Origin: Vicinamibacteria bacterium
GTDB lineage: Bacteria > Acidobacteriota > Vicinamibacteria > Fen-336
Reading direction: 5' to 3'
Assembly: GCA_023701125.1 (NCBI GenBank)
Contig: JAMPXO010000029.1
Coordinates: forward strand, 1-46,700
DNA length: 46,700 nucleotides
The translations under genes and the position numbers were made by a program. Below the pieces are notes generated by a model. It was not told the origin of the DNA, did not search any database, and saw only the letters and a list, made by a program, of their open reading frames with translations. This document shows positions 1 through 8,895 of this stretch, piece after piece (the first letter of the stretch is position 1; each line of letters begins with the position of its first letter).

Positions 1-752
1 ACCAGGTCCTTGCCCGTCCCCTTCTCGCCCAGCAGCAGCAGCGGGTCCGGGTCCGGCGCCTCCGCGGCCGGGATGTGGACCTCGTGCAGCTCGCGGCGCA
101 GGGCCTGGACGTGCGCGGAGTCGCCGATCAGCTCGGGGGCGTTCTCCGGCCGCTCGGCCGGGTCGATCAGGGCCTCGATCTCGCGCACGCGGAGCTGCTC
201 CTCGAAGCGGCTGGCGAAGGCCTGGCCCAGCACCGCCGCGTAGCCCTCCAGCCAGACGAGGTCGTCCTGCGAGTAGGCGCTGTCGTTGACGAAGCGCGCC
301 GTCTGGAAATAGAGCACGGCGATCACGGCGTCGCGGACCACGTCGAGGACCGGGGCGCAGACCACCGAGTAGTCGAGCCCCAGCAGTGCGGGAGTCTCGC
401 CCTCGGGGTTCGCGCGCAGCAGCGGGTTCTCGAGCAGCCGCGGTCGCCGGGAGTCGATCACGGCCCGGATCACCGACGAGCTGACCCCGGGCACCGACTG
501 GCCGCGCTCGCAGGCCTGGACCTGGGCCTCGCCCAGCCCGAGCGTGCAAGCGCTCCGCAGCCGCACATCGTCGCTTTCGCCGCGGGAGACCAGCAGCAGC
601 AGCGCCTTCTCGGCGCCGAAGCCCGCGGCGGCGTGCTCGAACGAGCGGGCCAGTGCGTCCTTCTCGTCACCGCCCGCGCGCAGCACGCGCAGCACCTCGT
701 TCATCGCCGCGAACAGGCGCGAGTACGCGCGAGCGGGCGGGGGGGCGCTCAC
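1..752 (-). CDS. Sigma-54-dependent transcriptional activator, GAF + AAA+ (partial)
   Basis: The gene runs off the left edge, so only about 250 N-terminal residues are visible. Residues about 20-185 look like a GAF sensor domain (conserved hydrophobic strands, then [17 protein letters not shown], a helical linker). The start of a sigma-54 interaction AAA+ domain follows ([18 protein letters not shown]), with a Walker A variant [10 protein letters not shown] at the window edge. The family's usual form is GESGTGKE. Such proteins (NtrC family) remodel sigma-54 RNA polymerase at -24/-12 promoters; the GAF domain senses a ligand or partner. I chose the GTG at 752 because the alignable part begins just after it; the frame stays open further upstream, and no strong ribosome site is visible. 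It is divergent from the exported operon at 1087, which has a sigma-54 promoter, so that operon is the likely target. The C-terminal HTH is outside the window. Confidence 0.82.
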   Translation of the reverse strand, partial: MSAPPPARAYSRLFAAMNEVLRVLRAGGDEKDALARSFEHAAAGFGAEKALLLLVSRGESDDVRLRSACTLGLGEAQVQACERGQSVPGVSSSVIRAVIDSRRPRLLENPLLRANPEGETPALLGLDYSVVCAPVLDVVRDAVIAVLYFQTARFVNDSAYSQDDLVWLEGYAAVLGQAFASRFEEQLRVREIEALIDPAERPENAPELIGDSAHVQALRRELHEVHIPAAEAPDPDPLLLLGEKGTGKDL

Positions 753-981
753 CGGGGGCTTGCCTCGGGCGGAGTCGAGTCGGCGAAGGGTTCCAAGTGG
801 ATCAGATCGGACGTTATCACGGCCCCGTCGAGGGCCTTCCCGAAACCGGGATGGGCGCCGGCGAGGCACGTCCCGGAGCCGGGATCCGGGCCTGTCGAGA
901 GCCCAGGCGAGGGATGTGGCCGTCACGCCTTCCTGCTGCAGATCAACGTGTTGCGGGGAGATGCCTGCGTGACGCCAGGCC
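753..981. other. Intergenic region between divergent genes
   Basis: No coding region is supported here on either strand. It separates the sigma-54 activator (minus) from the exported operon (plus) and would be the natural place for upstream activator sites. A CCCGG/CCGGG-rich inverted-repeat cluster lies near 880-900, but no clear operator can be assigned. Confidence 0.4.
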
Positions 982-996
982 TGGCCACCTTCTTGC
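982..996 (+). promoter_or_regulatory. Candidate sigma-54 (-24/-12) promoter
   Basis: TGGCCACCTTCTTGC matches the TGGC-N7-TTGC layout, with the invariant GG and GC separated by exactly 10 bases. It lies about 90 bases upstream of the lipoprotein start at 1087, giving a predicted transcript start near 1008. A sigma-54 activator is encoded divergently next to it, which supports the call. It was found by eye, so chance matches in GC-rich DNA remain possible. Confidence 0.6.
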
Positions 997-1086
997 TCAG
1001 GGAGGCTCCATTCGACCAGTGCTCTCTCAACCGGGCCCGCGGCGCGACACCGTCGGGCCGCGCTACTGAATACAGGAGCTGCGAGT

Positions 1087-2193
1087 TTGCGGATTCACAG
1101 AGCTGTTGCTTCCGGCCTGGTGGCTCTTGCCATCGTGGCGTGCGGTGCTGGCCGGGAGTCGATTCCTTCGAGTCCGTCCGTCGTCGCCGGCGCCGAGACG
1201 GCTGCGTCGCCTGCCACCGCCGGCGGCGTGGCGGCTCAGAACGCCTGGCCGATCATGGTCCTGAAGACGGACCCGGTCGCCGACGACAGCACGCTGCCCC
1301 ATCCGACGATCTCGGGGTCGGCGCCGCTGACGGTGACCTTCAACCTCTGTCGAAGCAGCGATCCCGATCAGAACCCGATCGACCCGGCGGCCGGGGACAC
1401 GCTGAACTGGCAGTTCCACTTCGGCGACAGCGGAAAGCCGGTCTTCGACGACGAGGGCCGGTTCAATGCCGACGTGGCGCGAGTGTGCCGGACCGAGCAC
1501 ACGTACGAGGAGGGCACCTACGTCGCCGCGATCAGCGTGACCGACAAGAACCTCCACGACCAGGCCGCGGACGTCGCGAGCCTGGCCCGCGTGACGCAGT
1601 ACCTGACGATCCGGTCCGTTGCGCCAGCGCCCACGCCGACTCCGACCCCGACCTGTACCCCGACGACCAGCTTCGTCGGCAATCTCGACGGGACCTCCGC
1701 GGCCAGCGCGTTCGAGATCGGGACGGTGACCCTGCTGCCCACCCAGGGTTGGGTGAACGTGAGCGGCTCCGCCCGCATCTTCGACGGTGCGGGCGGAAAC
1801 GGCGCCCTGATCGGGACCGGCCCCTACACGAACTACGCGGTCCTCCACGACACCGGAGTCGCGATCCAGGCCTCGACGAGCTACGCCCTCCATTTCGACC
1901 TGGGCTATCTCGCGGGACTCCTCGGCGGCAACTCCAGCTACCTCGCCCAGTTGGGCACCGTGACTGGCGGCATCTTTACGGCCCTCGCCGCGGACGCCGG
2001 AAGCGTGGCGCACGCGGGGAACCTGAGCGGCGGCATCGTCTCCGGCACGTCGAACCTGACGTTCGTGACGGGCAGCAGCGTGTCCGGCCACAACCTCGCC
2101 GTGCGCTGGGAACAGACCGCCAGTCTCGGCACCGGTTCCGACTTCTTCGGCTTCGACAACGTCACGCTCGCCGCCACGCGATGTACGCCGTAG
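1087..2193 (+). CDS. PKD-domain lipoprotein
   Basis: 368 aa, starting at TTG with AGGAG at 1074-1078. The N-terminus is a lipoprotein signal peptide: a positive start, a hydrophobic stretch, then IVAC with the lipidated Cys at residue 19. Residues about 60-175 look like a PKD-type beta-sandwich ([19 protein letters not shown] ... [16 protein letters not shown]), a fold common in surface proteins. [10 protein letters not shown] linker (about 180-190) leads to a second domain (about 195-368) of beta-rich repeats ending in [19 protein letters not shown]. That part resembles an exported jelly-roll-like domain but I cannot name its family. It is the first gene of an operon with the collagen-like protein 47 bases downstream and is probably under the sigma-54 promoter. 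Likely a surface-anchored adhesion or matrix protein. Confidence 0.8.
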   Translation: MRIHRAVASGLVALAIVACGAGRESIPSSPSVVAGAETAASPATAGGVAAQNAWPIMVLKTDPVADDSTLPHPTISGSAPLTVTFNLCRSSDPDQNPIDPAAGDTLNWQFHFGDSGKPVFDDEGRFNADVARVCRTEHTYEEGTYVAAISVTDKNLHDQAADVASLARVTQYLTIRSVAPAPTPTPTPTCTPTTSFVGNLDGTSAASAFEIGTVTLLPTQGWVNVSGSARIFDGAGGNGALIGTGPYTNYAVLHDTGVAIQASTSYALHFDLGYLAGLLGGNSSYLAQLGTVTGGIFTALAADAGSVAHAGNLSGGIVSGTSNLTFVTGSSVSGHNLAVRWEQTASLGTGSDFFGFDNVTLAATRCTP

Positions 2194-2240
2194 TGGCCGC
2201 ACGTCCCGCACCCATTCGATCGCAAAGAAGGAGGTCGTTG

Positions 2241-4658
2241 ATGACGCGTTTCGCAGTCCACGCTCTCACGGTCGGCTTGTTGCTGGCGGGGGCCAGCGGT
2301 GCCGAGGCCGGTGAGGAGCGCGGCGGGACCAGGTCGGCTGCGAGCCAGAGTGACGTTTCCGCGAGCCTGCAACTCACGGTGGTGAAGGCCACCCCGGACC
2401 CGGTGGCCGAGACGTTGGCCATCGAAGGAAGCGCCTTCGGCAGCGAACCGGGCCGCGTCACCCTGAACGGCAGACCGTTGACGCTCCTGTACTGGTCGGA
2501 TGTGCACATCCTCGTGCAGGTCCCGCCGGAGTTGATCGCGGCCCCGGGCAGCTACCTGCTGACCGTCGCTCGCTCCGGCCCCGGACAAGGGAAGGCCGAA
2601 GGCGCGGACCCGAAGCGGGAGGGTTCGTTCATCGCGACCATCGGCGCAGTCGGGCCACAGGGCGAGCCGGGCGAGCGGGGGCTGGAAGGCGAGCCAGGGC
2701 CCCGCGGGGAGCCCGGCCCCCAGGGGAACCCGGGACCGCGCGGTGAGACCGGAGCGGCGGGGGCACCGGGGCCTGTCGGGGCTGTCGGACCGCAGGGGGC
2801 CCGTGGTGAAAACGGGCCCCAGGGACCCACTGGTCCGATCGGCCCGCAGGGCTCCGTCGGTCTCCAGGGGCCGCCAGGTCCGCAAGGGCCTGCGGGTGCG
2901 TCGGCCGTGGGGACCTGCCAGGCGGGACAGGTCCTGCTCGGCGACAACACCTGCAGGGACCTCGAGGCGCCCGCGGGCATCTTCGTGAAAGAAGGCGCGT
3001 CGAATGGCGGGAGGCTGCGCCTCAGCGCGGACGTCGCCGGCCCGGACTCCGACGCGGTTGGCGTCGCGTTCCCGTTCCAGCCGGACCACCACGTGCTGGT
3101 GGTCGAGAACCAGCGCGGGACCGACTCCGCCTCCGACACCACCCGCCACAACACGGCCGGCGTGGCCGTCATCCTCAACAGCCACAGCCCCGACACGTTC
3201 CCGGGCCCGGCCAACCGGATCAACACCAACGACAACTACATGACTTTCTTCGAACGGGACGAGGACGGGACGGACAAGATCGTGGGGCGGATCGAGGGCG
3301 TCTCGCCGTTCGACATCACCAACGTGCTGGCGGGCCTGGCCTCGATCGGGATCCAGGCGAACCCGGCCGATCTCTTCAAGCTGGAGATCGAGCTCAACCC
3401 CGTGGAGGAGTGGCTGACGGTGGACTGGCCGACGCTGTCGGGCGGATCGACGGGATCGCTCACGCACCCGGGCTTCGTCGCCCCTTCGCTCACCGGAGGG
3501 TCGTTCACCCACGGAGGCGCGGCCCCGTACTTCAGCGTCGGCACGCTGCCCTCGGCCAGCTTCAACCCGGGCAGCCTGCCCTCGATCAACTGGCCCGGCC
3601 TCGACTTCGCGAACTGGAGTTTCAATCCCGGCTCGCTGCCGTCGATGGCGTTCTCGCCAGGCACGGCGCCGGCTCTCGACTGGGGCTACCTGGACGACCC
3701 GGCGCTCGGCTTCAGCCTGACGTTTCCCGCGCTGAGCCTCGGTTCGCTGGGGCAGCAGGGCCTGGGGCTGCAGTACACGCCACCGACTTTCCCCACGCTC
3801 ACGGCCGGCGCCATCACGCAGGGGCAGTCCCCCTTCAAGAAGTTCGCGCTCACGGTGGACGAGGCGGAGCTCGATCAGCTCAAGGACCGCTTCAGCGGGC
3901 ACTTCGGCCGCCTGGCGGGTCTGGCCATGCAGGCCAAGAACGACCCCGTCGGCTTCGGGATCAAGTACGCCAAGACCACGTTCTCGGCCGGCGTCACCTA
4001 CGAGTCGGGTTCCGGCGACTACGCCGAGTGGCTGGAGCGCCTCGATCCGGAGGAGGAACTGGCCGTTGCCGACGTCGTCGGCGTCCACGCGGGCAGGATC
4101 TCGAAGAAGACCGACGGCGCCAGCCAGGTGATGGTGGTCTCGCTCAAGCCGATCGTGCTCGGCAACATGCCGGACGAAGGGCGGAAGCATCTCTACGAGA
4201 AGGTGGCGTTCCTCGGCCAGACGCTGGTCCGGATCCGTGGCCGCTTCGCCAAGGGCGACCTGATCCTGCCCAGCGGCGCCAACGACGGCACCGCGATCGC
4301 CGTCTCGCCGGAGCAGATGACCCCGGGCCAGTGGGGCCACGTGTTGGGCGTGTCCTGGGACGAGGGCGGCCGGCTGTTCGGCGGCGGCGTCAGCCTCGCG
4401 AACGTCGCCGTCGGACTCAGCGCGTCGCCGATGGCCGGGGTGATGCGGGCCGAACTCGAGCGCTCCGAGGCCCGGATGCAGGCGCTGCAGGCCCGCAACG
4501 AGGCCCTCGCGGCCGAGCTCGCGTCGGTCCGTCAGCGGCTGGCCGGAGTGGAAGCGATCGACCAGCAACTGGCGAGTCTGGCTGCGGCCGTCGAGGAGTT
4601 GCGGGCCGAGCGCGTGGCGGCGACGCAGGGCTCGCGAATCGCCCTCGTCCGCGACTGA
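2241..4658 (+). CDS. Collagen-like surface fibre protein with peptidase-G2-like C-terminal domain
   Basis: 805 aa, start ATG 2241 behind a strong AAGAAGGAGGT. The order is: Sec signal peptide (residues 1-23, ending ASGAEA); an IPT/TIG-like domain (about 40-125, [18 protein letters not shown]); 29 uninterrupted Gly-X-Y triplets at residues 135-221 (nt 2643-2903), rich in GPQ, GEP and GPR; and a beta-rich region (about 240-390). Next is a low-complexity stretch (about 400-535) with repeats such as FNPGSLPS, and a domain (about 575-740) with [27 protein letters not shown] and [18 protein letters not shown]. The last resembles the phage tail-fibre peptidase G2/intramolecular chaperone domain. A C-terminal coiled coil (about 745-795) is rich in Ala, Glu and Arg. 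Such a layout fits a trimeric fibre whose folding is nucleated at the C-terminus. The frame is open far upstream of 2241, but that extension overlaps the lipoprotein gene and is not real. Confidence 0.85.
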   Translation: MTRFAVHALTVGLLLAGASGAEAGEERGGTRSAASQSDVSASLQLTVVKATPDPVAETLAIEGSAFGSEPGRVTLNGRPLTLLYWSDVHILVQVPPELIAAPGSYLLTVARSGPGQGKAEGADPKREGSFIATIGAVGPQGEPGERGLEGEPGPRGEPGPQGNPGPRGETGAAGAPGPVGAVGPQGARGENGPQGPTGPIGPQGSVGLQGPPGPQGPAGASAVGTCQAGQVLLGDNTCRDLEAPAGIFVKEGASNGGRLRLSADVAGPDSDAVGVAFPFQPDHHVLVVENQRGTDSASDTTRHNTAGVAVILNSHSPDTFPGPANRINTNDNYMTFFERDEDGTDKIVGRIEGVSPFDITNVLAGLASIGIQANPADLFKLEIELNPVEEWLTVDWPTLSGGSTGSLTHPGFVAPSLTGGSFTHGGAAPYFSVGTLPSASFNPGSLPSINWPGLDFANWSFNPGSLPSMAFSPGTAPALDWGYLDDPALGFSLTFPALSLGSLGQQGLGLQYTPPTFPTLTAGAITQGQSPFKKFALTVDEAELDQLKDRFSGHFGRLAGLAMQAKNDPVGFGIKYAKTTFSAGVTYESGSGDYAEWLERLDPEEELAVADVVGVHAGRISKKTDGASQVMVVSLKPIVLGNMPDEGRKHLYEKVAFLGQTLVRIRGRFAKGDLILPSGANDGTAIAVSPEQMTPGQWGHVLGVSWDEGGRLFGGGVSLANVAVGLSASPMAGVMRAELERSEARMQALQARNEALAAELASVRQRLAGVEAIDQQLASLAAAVEELRAERVAATQGSRIALVRD

Positions 4659-4684
4659 AGCGTGCACGGAGCATGGAGGTGGTG

Positions 4685-5185
4685 ATGCGTAGGTTGCGAA
4701 TCATGTCGAACGTGCTGCTGGCCGTGGTGCTGCTCTCGGGCGCGCTGTCCGCGCGGGCCGAGGACTGGGTTTCGTACGACGCGGGCAAGTTCGGCTTCTC
4801 CATGCTGATCCCCGCGGGCACCCGGCTCGTCGAGAAGGACTGGGGCGAGGGCTGGGCCGAACTCTGGGGCGATCACGAGGGCGTCAAGGTCTATGCCCTC
4901 GCCAAGCTGGGCGAGCAGGCGACCGCGGCTGAGATCGAGAAGGTCGGCGTCAAGGTCACCGCGATCCCGACCGAAGCGTGGAAGGAGATCGACTCCGGCC
5001 ACAATGCCAACGGCTGGAACTGGTACAAGACCGTGAAGGCCCAGAAGGGCGACAGGGTCGTCTTCGGCGGGTACGGCACGGGCAGGCGCGGCAGCTACCT
5101 CGTCGTCTTGATGACGACGAAGTCCGACTTCGCGGCCTACGAGGCGGAGTACAAGGAGTGGTACGAGAGCGTGAAGTTGCGCTGA
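4685..5185 (+). CDS. Small secreted protein of unknown function
   Basis: 166 aa. I chose ATG 4685 over ATG 4673 because GGAGGTGGTG lies just before it and the signal peptide then begins normally (MRRLRIMSNVLLAVVLL, cleavage after ARAE). The mature part is a compact alpha/beta protein: SYDAGKFGFSMLIPAGT, then WGDHEGVKVYALAKL, then GNWYKT-like and GSYLVVLMTTKSDFAAYE stretches. The FGFSMLIPAG and final YLVVLMTTKSDF pattern is typical of small exported proteins that describe how a peak value is clipped or stress is met, but I do not recognise a named family. It is the third gene of the exported operon, 26 bases after the collagen-like gene, so it may assist export, assembly or anchoring of the fibre. 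That role is only inferred from position. Confidence 0.72.
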   Translation: MRRLRIMSNVLLAVVLLSGALSARAEDWVSYDAGKFGFSMLIPAGTRLVEKDWGEGWAELWGDHEGVKVYALAKLGEQATAAEIEKVGVKVTAIPTEAWKEIDSGHNANGWNWYKTVKAQKGDRVVFGGYGTGRRGSYLVVLMTTKSDFAAYEAEYKEWYESVKLR

Positions 5186-5199
5186 GTTGCGGGCGAACT

Positions 5200-5485
5200 C
5201 GGGCGCCGCGGGGCCGCAAGGCGCGCGGGCGCGGCGGCCGAGCGCGGAGGTGAGCGTGGCCCGGCGGGAGTGGCGCCCGGCGCGGCCGTAGGTCCAGACG
5301 AGGTCGGCCGAGGCGCTCGGCCGCAGCCGCGTCAGGCTCGCCGTCGCGCAGCCGCCAGGCCCAGTTGCCCCCCGCGCGGCCCGGTCGCGCCAAACACGCA
5401 GGTGGCCGTGGCGAACGAGTAGCGGCGACTGCCGTCGACCAGCCGTTCGTCTTTCCTGGACCCTCGTTCACGCCCTTGCGCGCGT
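5200..5485 (-). pseudogene. Possible decayed coding remnant in a 440-bp gap
   Basis: The 440 bases between 5185 and 5626 hold no intact gene. On the minus strand a stretch near 5480-5345 reads as plausible protein with GC-rich third codon positions (RLVDGSRRYSFATATCVFGA) before a stop. Another stretch near 5320-5210 reads plausibly in a different frame (ADLVWTYGRAGRHSRRATL). This could be a frameshifted gene remnant, or simply chance in GC-rich DNA. No family is recognised. Confidence 0.22.
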
Positions 5486-5625
5486 GACATCCGGGAAGTT
5501 GGGCTCAGCCCCGGCTCGCCCGCAAATCAGCTCGCATGCATGGCCTCCGAGGCCGCGCCAAGCGTCTTCCTTCACACGCAGCTCGTGGCCCGGGGCGGCC
5601 GCGGCTGACGGAAGGAAGGCGCGCC

Positions 5626-6252
5626 ATGCGCAACCTGCTGATCGTCGCCGTCGCCGCGCTCGTGAACGCGTCCGCCGCAGCGGAGCCCGTGTTGGCCCCG
5701 CAGCGCCGCTTGACGGTGGTCTTCGTGGACGTCGAGCGCGCGCTGTCGCCGCTCGCCGCTTCGAGCCTGCGCGACGAGGCCGTGCGCAGCCTGCGGGGAG
5801 CCGGGGTCGAGCTCGAGTGGCTGCGCGCCGAGGCCCGCGAAATCTTCGACGGGACCACCTACAAGTTGTTGTTGGTGCGCCGGGCGCCGGGCGGATTGCG
5901 GCTGCGCTGCGCGATGGGGTCGGTGATCAGCGGGCCGGATGCGCCGCGGGCGGCGTGGCTGTACCTCGATTCGGTGTTGACGACGCTGCGGCTGCCCGCC
6001 GACCTGGAGCGGCTGGGGCTGGCGCAGGCCCGCGACCTCGGCCTGGCCCTCGGCAAGGTCGCAGCCCACGAGCTGGTCCATGCCGTGGCGCCCGAGCTGC
6101 CGCACGCGCGGGCAGGATTGATGGCCGCGCAGATGGGCCGCACGATGCTGACGTCGACGGCGCTGCCGATCGACGCCGCGACGCTGGCGGCGTTGAGGCC
6201 GCTGGCGCCGACAGCCGCGGCCCTGGTGGCCGCCCCGTCCGCCGCGTACTAG
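5626..6252 (+). CDS. Putative exported zinc metalloprotease-like protein (HExxH)
   Basis: 208 aa, start ATG 5626 after GGAAGGAAGG. It has a short signal peptide (MRNLLIVAVAALVNASAAAE). The middle is an alpha/beta domain; the key feature is AAHELVHAVAPELPHARAGLM at about residues 145-165. It provides HExxH plus a third His eight residues on and a following GLM. This HExxHxxxPxxxHxxxGLM layout resembles a metzincin zinc site, where HExxHxxGxxH is usual and a Met-turn follows. The spacing is two residues longer than the classical motif, so zinc binding is likely but proteolysis is unproven. Its stop codon overlaps that of the convergent outer-membrane gene through a shared CTAG at 6249-6252. Confidence 0.72.
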   Translation: MRNLLIVAVAALVNASAAAEPVLAPQRRLTVVFVDVERALSPLAASSLRDEAVRSLRGAGVELEWLRAEAREIFDGTTYKLLLVRRAPGGLRLRCAMGSVISGPDAPRAAWLYLDSVLTTLRLPADLERLGLAQARDLGLALGKVAAHELVHAVAPELPHARAGLMAAQMGRTMLTSTALPIDAATLAALRPLAPTAAALVAAPSAAY

Positions 6253-8783
6253 AACGCGAAGCCGGAGTTGACCGAGATCTTGGTCTCCTCCTCGCCCCAG
6301 CCCATCGAGACGGAGAAGGTGGCGAAGTGGCGCAGCAGGCTGACGAAGAGACCGACGCCCTGGCCCGTGTGCCACTTCTTCGAGTCTTCGTCTTCGTACC
6401 AGACGCGGCCGGTGTCCACGAAGCCGAACACGCCCCACTGCATCGGCAGCAGCAGGGTGAAGCGGACGACCGGCACCCGCACCTCCGCGTTGGCGAACAG
6501 CGAGGCGTCGCCGGCGTAGCGGCGGGAGTGATAACCGCGCACCGTCGTGCGCGGCGAGTCGCCGCCGAGCACCTCGAGGCCCGTGCCGCCGAGGTAGGCC
6601 GCGGCGGTCAGCGGGTAGTCGCCGAAGGTCTGGCGTCCGCCGACGCGGCCGGCGAACGTGAACGGGCCCGCGGTGGCGTAGCCGCTGGCTTCGCCTTCGG
6701 CGAACCCGTAGGCAGTCTCGACATCGAGAATCGCGGGATACGCGGCGCCGCGCAGGGCGAGCACGGCGCCGCGGGTCGGGTAGGTGACCCGGTCGCGGCC
6801 GTCGAAGCGCCAGCCCGCGTGTACGCCCGCGGCCGCGAAGGAGCCCGCCCCGTAGGGCGGAAGGGCGCCCGCCAGTGCGGCCTCGTCGAGCGTGGTGTCG
6901 GAGTACTCGAAGACCGGACCGACCGAGAAGGCCGAGCGCGCGCCCGTGGCGAAGGAGATCGTGGGCGACAGCATCAGCTCGTCAGAGCTGGTCTTGTAGA
7001 CGTCGTCGTCCTCGATCGCCTGCTCGGTCTCGTTGCCGTAGCCGTAGGAGCGCACCTTGTCGACGCCGGACACCCTGGCGTCGAGGCGGAACAGCGTGTC
7101 GGTGCCCTCCTTGCGGCGCTCGGCCCGGTACTCGACGCGCGGCGCGTCCGAGCCGAAGGACCAGCCGGCGCGGGCGACGTGATGCGTGCCCCACGGGTCC
7201 TTGCGGAAGTCGAACGTGCGGGTGTCGAAGCCGTAGCCGAGGAACACGCCGAGGTCGCCGCCGTACGACAGCCACGGCGCCGAGGTCGTGCGCCGGCCCC
7301 AGTCCCGGGGCGGAATCCACGGCGCGGCCTTGGGCCCGGGCGGCACGGTGTAGGGGCGGGTGATGTGGCGCGTGCCAGGGCCCGCCACGACCGTGGCTGC
7401 GCCGTCGTCGTAGAAGCGGGTGCCACCACCCGCGGCGTCGTCGAGCCGATCGTGGCCAAGGCCGCCGATCACGCGGAGGTGGATCGGACCGCGGCCTTCG
7501 ACCACGAACGCGTCGTCGCCCGCGAGCAGGTAGACGCGGACCTCCTCCGTCTCCCGCGGGTCGAAGCGGCGGCTGACGAACGGCGTCGCCGCGCCCTCGG
7601 CCCCGGCCTCGACCGTGAGCGAGCCGTCCGCGGCGAAGCGGGCGACGGCGCGCTCGGCGCGGTCGGTCAGGTACACGTCCACCCGCTTGGCGAGGAAGGC
7701 GTGGTACTCGCGGGCCGCCTGGGCGAGACCGTCGCGGCGCGCGCGCAGCGCGGCCTCGAGTCGCGCGCCGTCGACCGCCTGCCACTCCTCCGGCAACTGC
7801 GCCACGGCCGCCGTCACCACCTCGTCGGTCAGCGCTGCGGCGAGGTCGTGGGCCTCGGCCTCGAACTGCTCGCGGGTGAAGCCGGCGAGCAGCCGGCGGT
7901 CCTGGTCGCGCGAGTTGAACGTGATGCCGAGCGGTGAAGGGAAGTCCGGGCCATACGCCTGCGGCCGCGGGTCGGTGCGCCGCGCCATGTCGAGCAGCGC
8001 GCCCTCGTAGCGGGAGAAGGCCTGGTCGCGGTCCTCGGGGATCGGCTGGAAGTGCTCGCGGCCTTCGAGCCGCGCCCAGCGCCACTGCTTGCGGTGGCGG
8101 TCCCAGTCGCCCATCGTCAGGTCGAGCAGCCGCGCGCGCAGCCACGCCCGCGGGTCGGGCCGGCCGTCGCCCGCCTGCAGCCGCTTCGCCATCTCGAAGT
8201 GGTCGATCACCTCGAGCGAGCCGCCGAAACCGGTGGTGGGGTAGACGGCGAAGGTGCCGACGGCCCCCGCGAAGTCGGCGCGGAACTCGCCGAGCACGGG
8301 CGAGTCCGGCAGCACGACCAGCCGCCACTGCGGCACCAGCAGGCCCGCAGCGCGGCCGAGCGCACCCGCCACCAACTCGCTGCCCGGGTGCTGGGCGCCC
8401 ATCTGGTCGCGCAGCAGGTCTTCGACCGGCGTCCCGCGCAGGTCCTCGAACTCGCCGCCCAGCAGCGTGGAGGGATCCTTCTCGAGGCCGCGGAACGTGT
8501 AGGAGAGGCCGTCGGCGCCCTTCAGCGCCAGGCCCTTGGTCTGCTGGCCGCCGACGCGGCGGACCGGGGTCAGGCCGCCGGCCTCGCGGCCGAGGTCGAG
8601 CACCTCCACCCGCACCGGCGTCGCCCACAGAACGCGATAGTCGTCGCCCAGGAAGTAGCGGCGGAAGCTGCCCGCCTGGTACTCGGTTGAGGCGACGACC
8701 TCGCGGCTGGCGGGCTCGTCGGCCCGGGCCGCCGGCGCGAGCGCAATCAACGCGGACGACAGCAGGGCGAGCGTCCTGTCCAT
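6249..8783 (-). CDS. Kinase-like domain fused to an Omp85/surface-antigen-type outer-membrane barrel
   Basis: 844 aa from ATG 8783 (GGAGGT upstream). It has a signal peptide (LALLSSALIALAPAARA). Residues about 45-400 hold VGGQQTKGLALKG ... YTFRGLEKD, then MGDWDRHRKQWRWAR (GDWDRH at 225-230) and PIPEDRDQAFSRYEG (249-261). These recall the catalytic-loop DRH and the metal-binding Asp of secreted Fam20C/HipA-type kinases. Residues about 530-844 are alternating beta strands of a surface-antigen (Omp85-like) barrel: YRAERRKEGTDTLFRL, FEYSDTTLDEAALAG, TVRGYHSRRYAGDASLFANAE and FGFVDTGRVWYEDED. The chain ends in Phe (SVNSGFAF), the usual barrel-assembly signal. The DRH segment is known to me from related Bacteroidetes outer-membrane proteins, but I know of no proven activity. 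The gene stands alone on its strand, 112 bases downstream of the ferredoxin gene. Confidence 0.78.
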   Translation of the reverse strand: MDRTLALLSSALIALAPAARADEPASREVVASTEYQAGSFRRYFLGDDYRVLWATPVRVEVLDLGREAGGLTPVRRVGGQQTKGLALKGADGLSYTFRGLEKDPSTLLGGEFEDLRGTPVEDLLRDQMGAQHPGSELVAGALGRAAGLLVPQWRLVVLPDSPVLGEFRADFAGAVGTFAVYPTTGFGGSLEVIDHFEMAKRLQAGDGRPDPRAWLRARLLDLTMGDWDRHRKQWRWARLEGREHFQPIPEDRDQAFSRYEGALLDMARRTDPRPQAYGPDFPSPLGITFNSRDQDRRLLAGFTREQFEAEAHDLAAALTDEVVTAAVAQLPEEWQAVDGARLEAALRARRDGLAQAAREYHAFLAKRVDVYLTDRAERAVARFAADGSLTVEAGAEGAATPFVSRRFDPRETEEVRVYLLAGDDAFVVEGRGPIHLRVIGGLGHDRLDDAAGGGTRFYDDGAATVVAGPGTRHITRPYTVPPGPKAAPWIPPRDWGRRTTSAPWLSYGGDLGVFLGYGFDTRTFDFRKDPWGTHHVARAGWSFGSDAPRVEYRAERRKEGTDTLFRLDARVSGVDKVRSYGYGNETEQAIEDDDVYKTSSDELMLSPTISFATGARSAFSVGPVFEYSDTTLDEAALAGALPPYGAGSFAAAGVHAGWRFDGRDRVTYPTRGAVLALRGAAYPAILDVETAYGFAEGEASGYATAGPFTFAGRVGGRQTFGDYPLTAAAYLGGTGLEVLGGDSPRTTVRGYHSRRYAGDASLFANAEVRVPVVRFTLLLPMQWGVFGFVDTGRVWYEDEDSKKWHTGQGVGLFVSLLRHFATFSVSMGWGEEETKISVNSGFAF

Positions 8784-8895
8784 AGCCTGGCCTGACCTCC
8801 AGGGTGGCGCTTCGTGGGGGCGAACTCGACGCGGCAATCTAGCAGGTATGGGTCGGGAGGCTCGCGTCGGCGGCGCAGCCCCGCGGCGACCGCCG

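Noticed and set aside
1627-1670. Short CCGACTCC-type tandem repeat
   Set aside because: It encodes the TPTPTPT linker of the lipoprotein.
1938-4667. A 909-codon open frame on the minus strand opposite the collagen-like gene
   Set aside because: Composition is Arg/Ala/Gly-rich and typical of antisense frames in GC-rich DNA; the plus strand has a signal peptide, ribosome site and Gly-X-Y repeats.
5484-7937. Long plus-strand frame opposite the barrel gene
   Set aside because: No ribosome site or domain; the minus strand holds clear barrel motifs.
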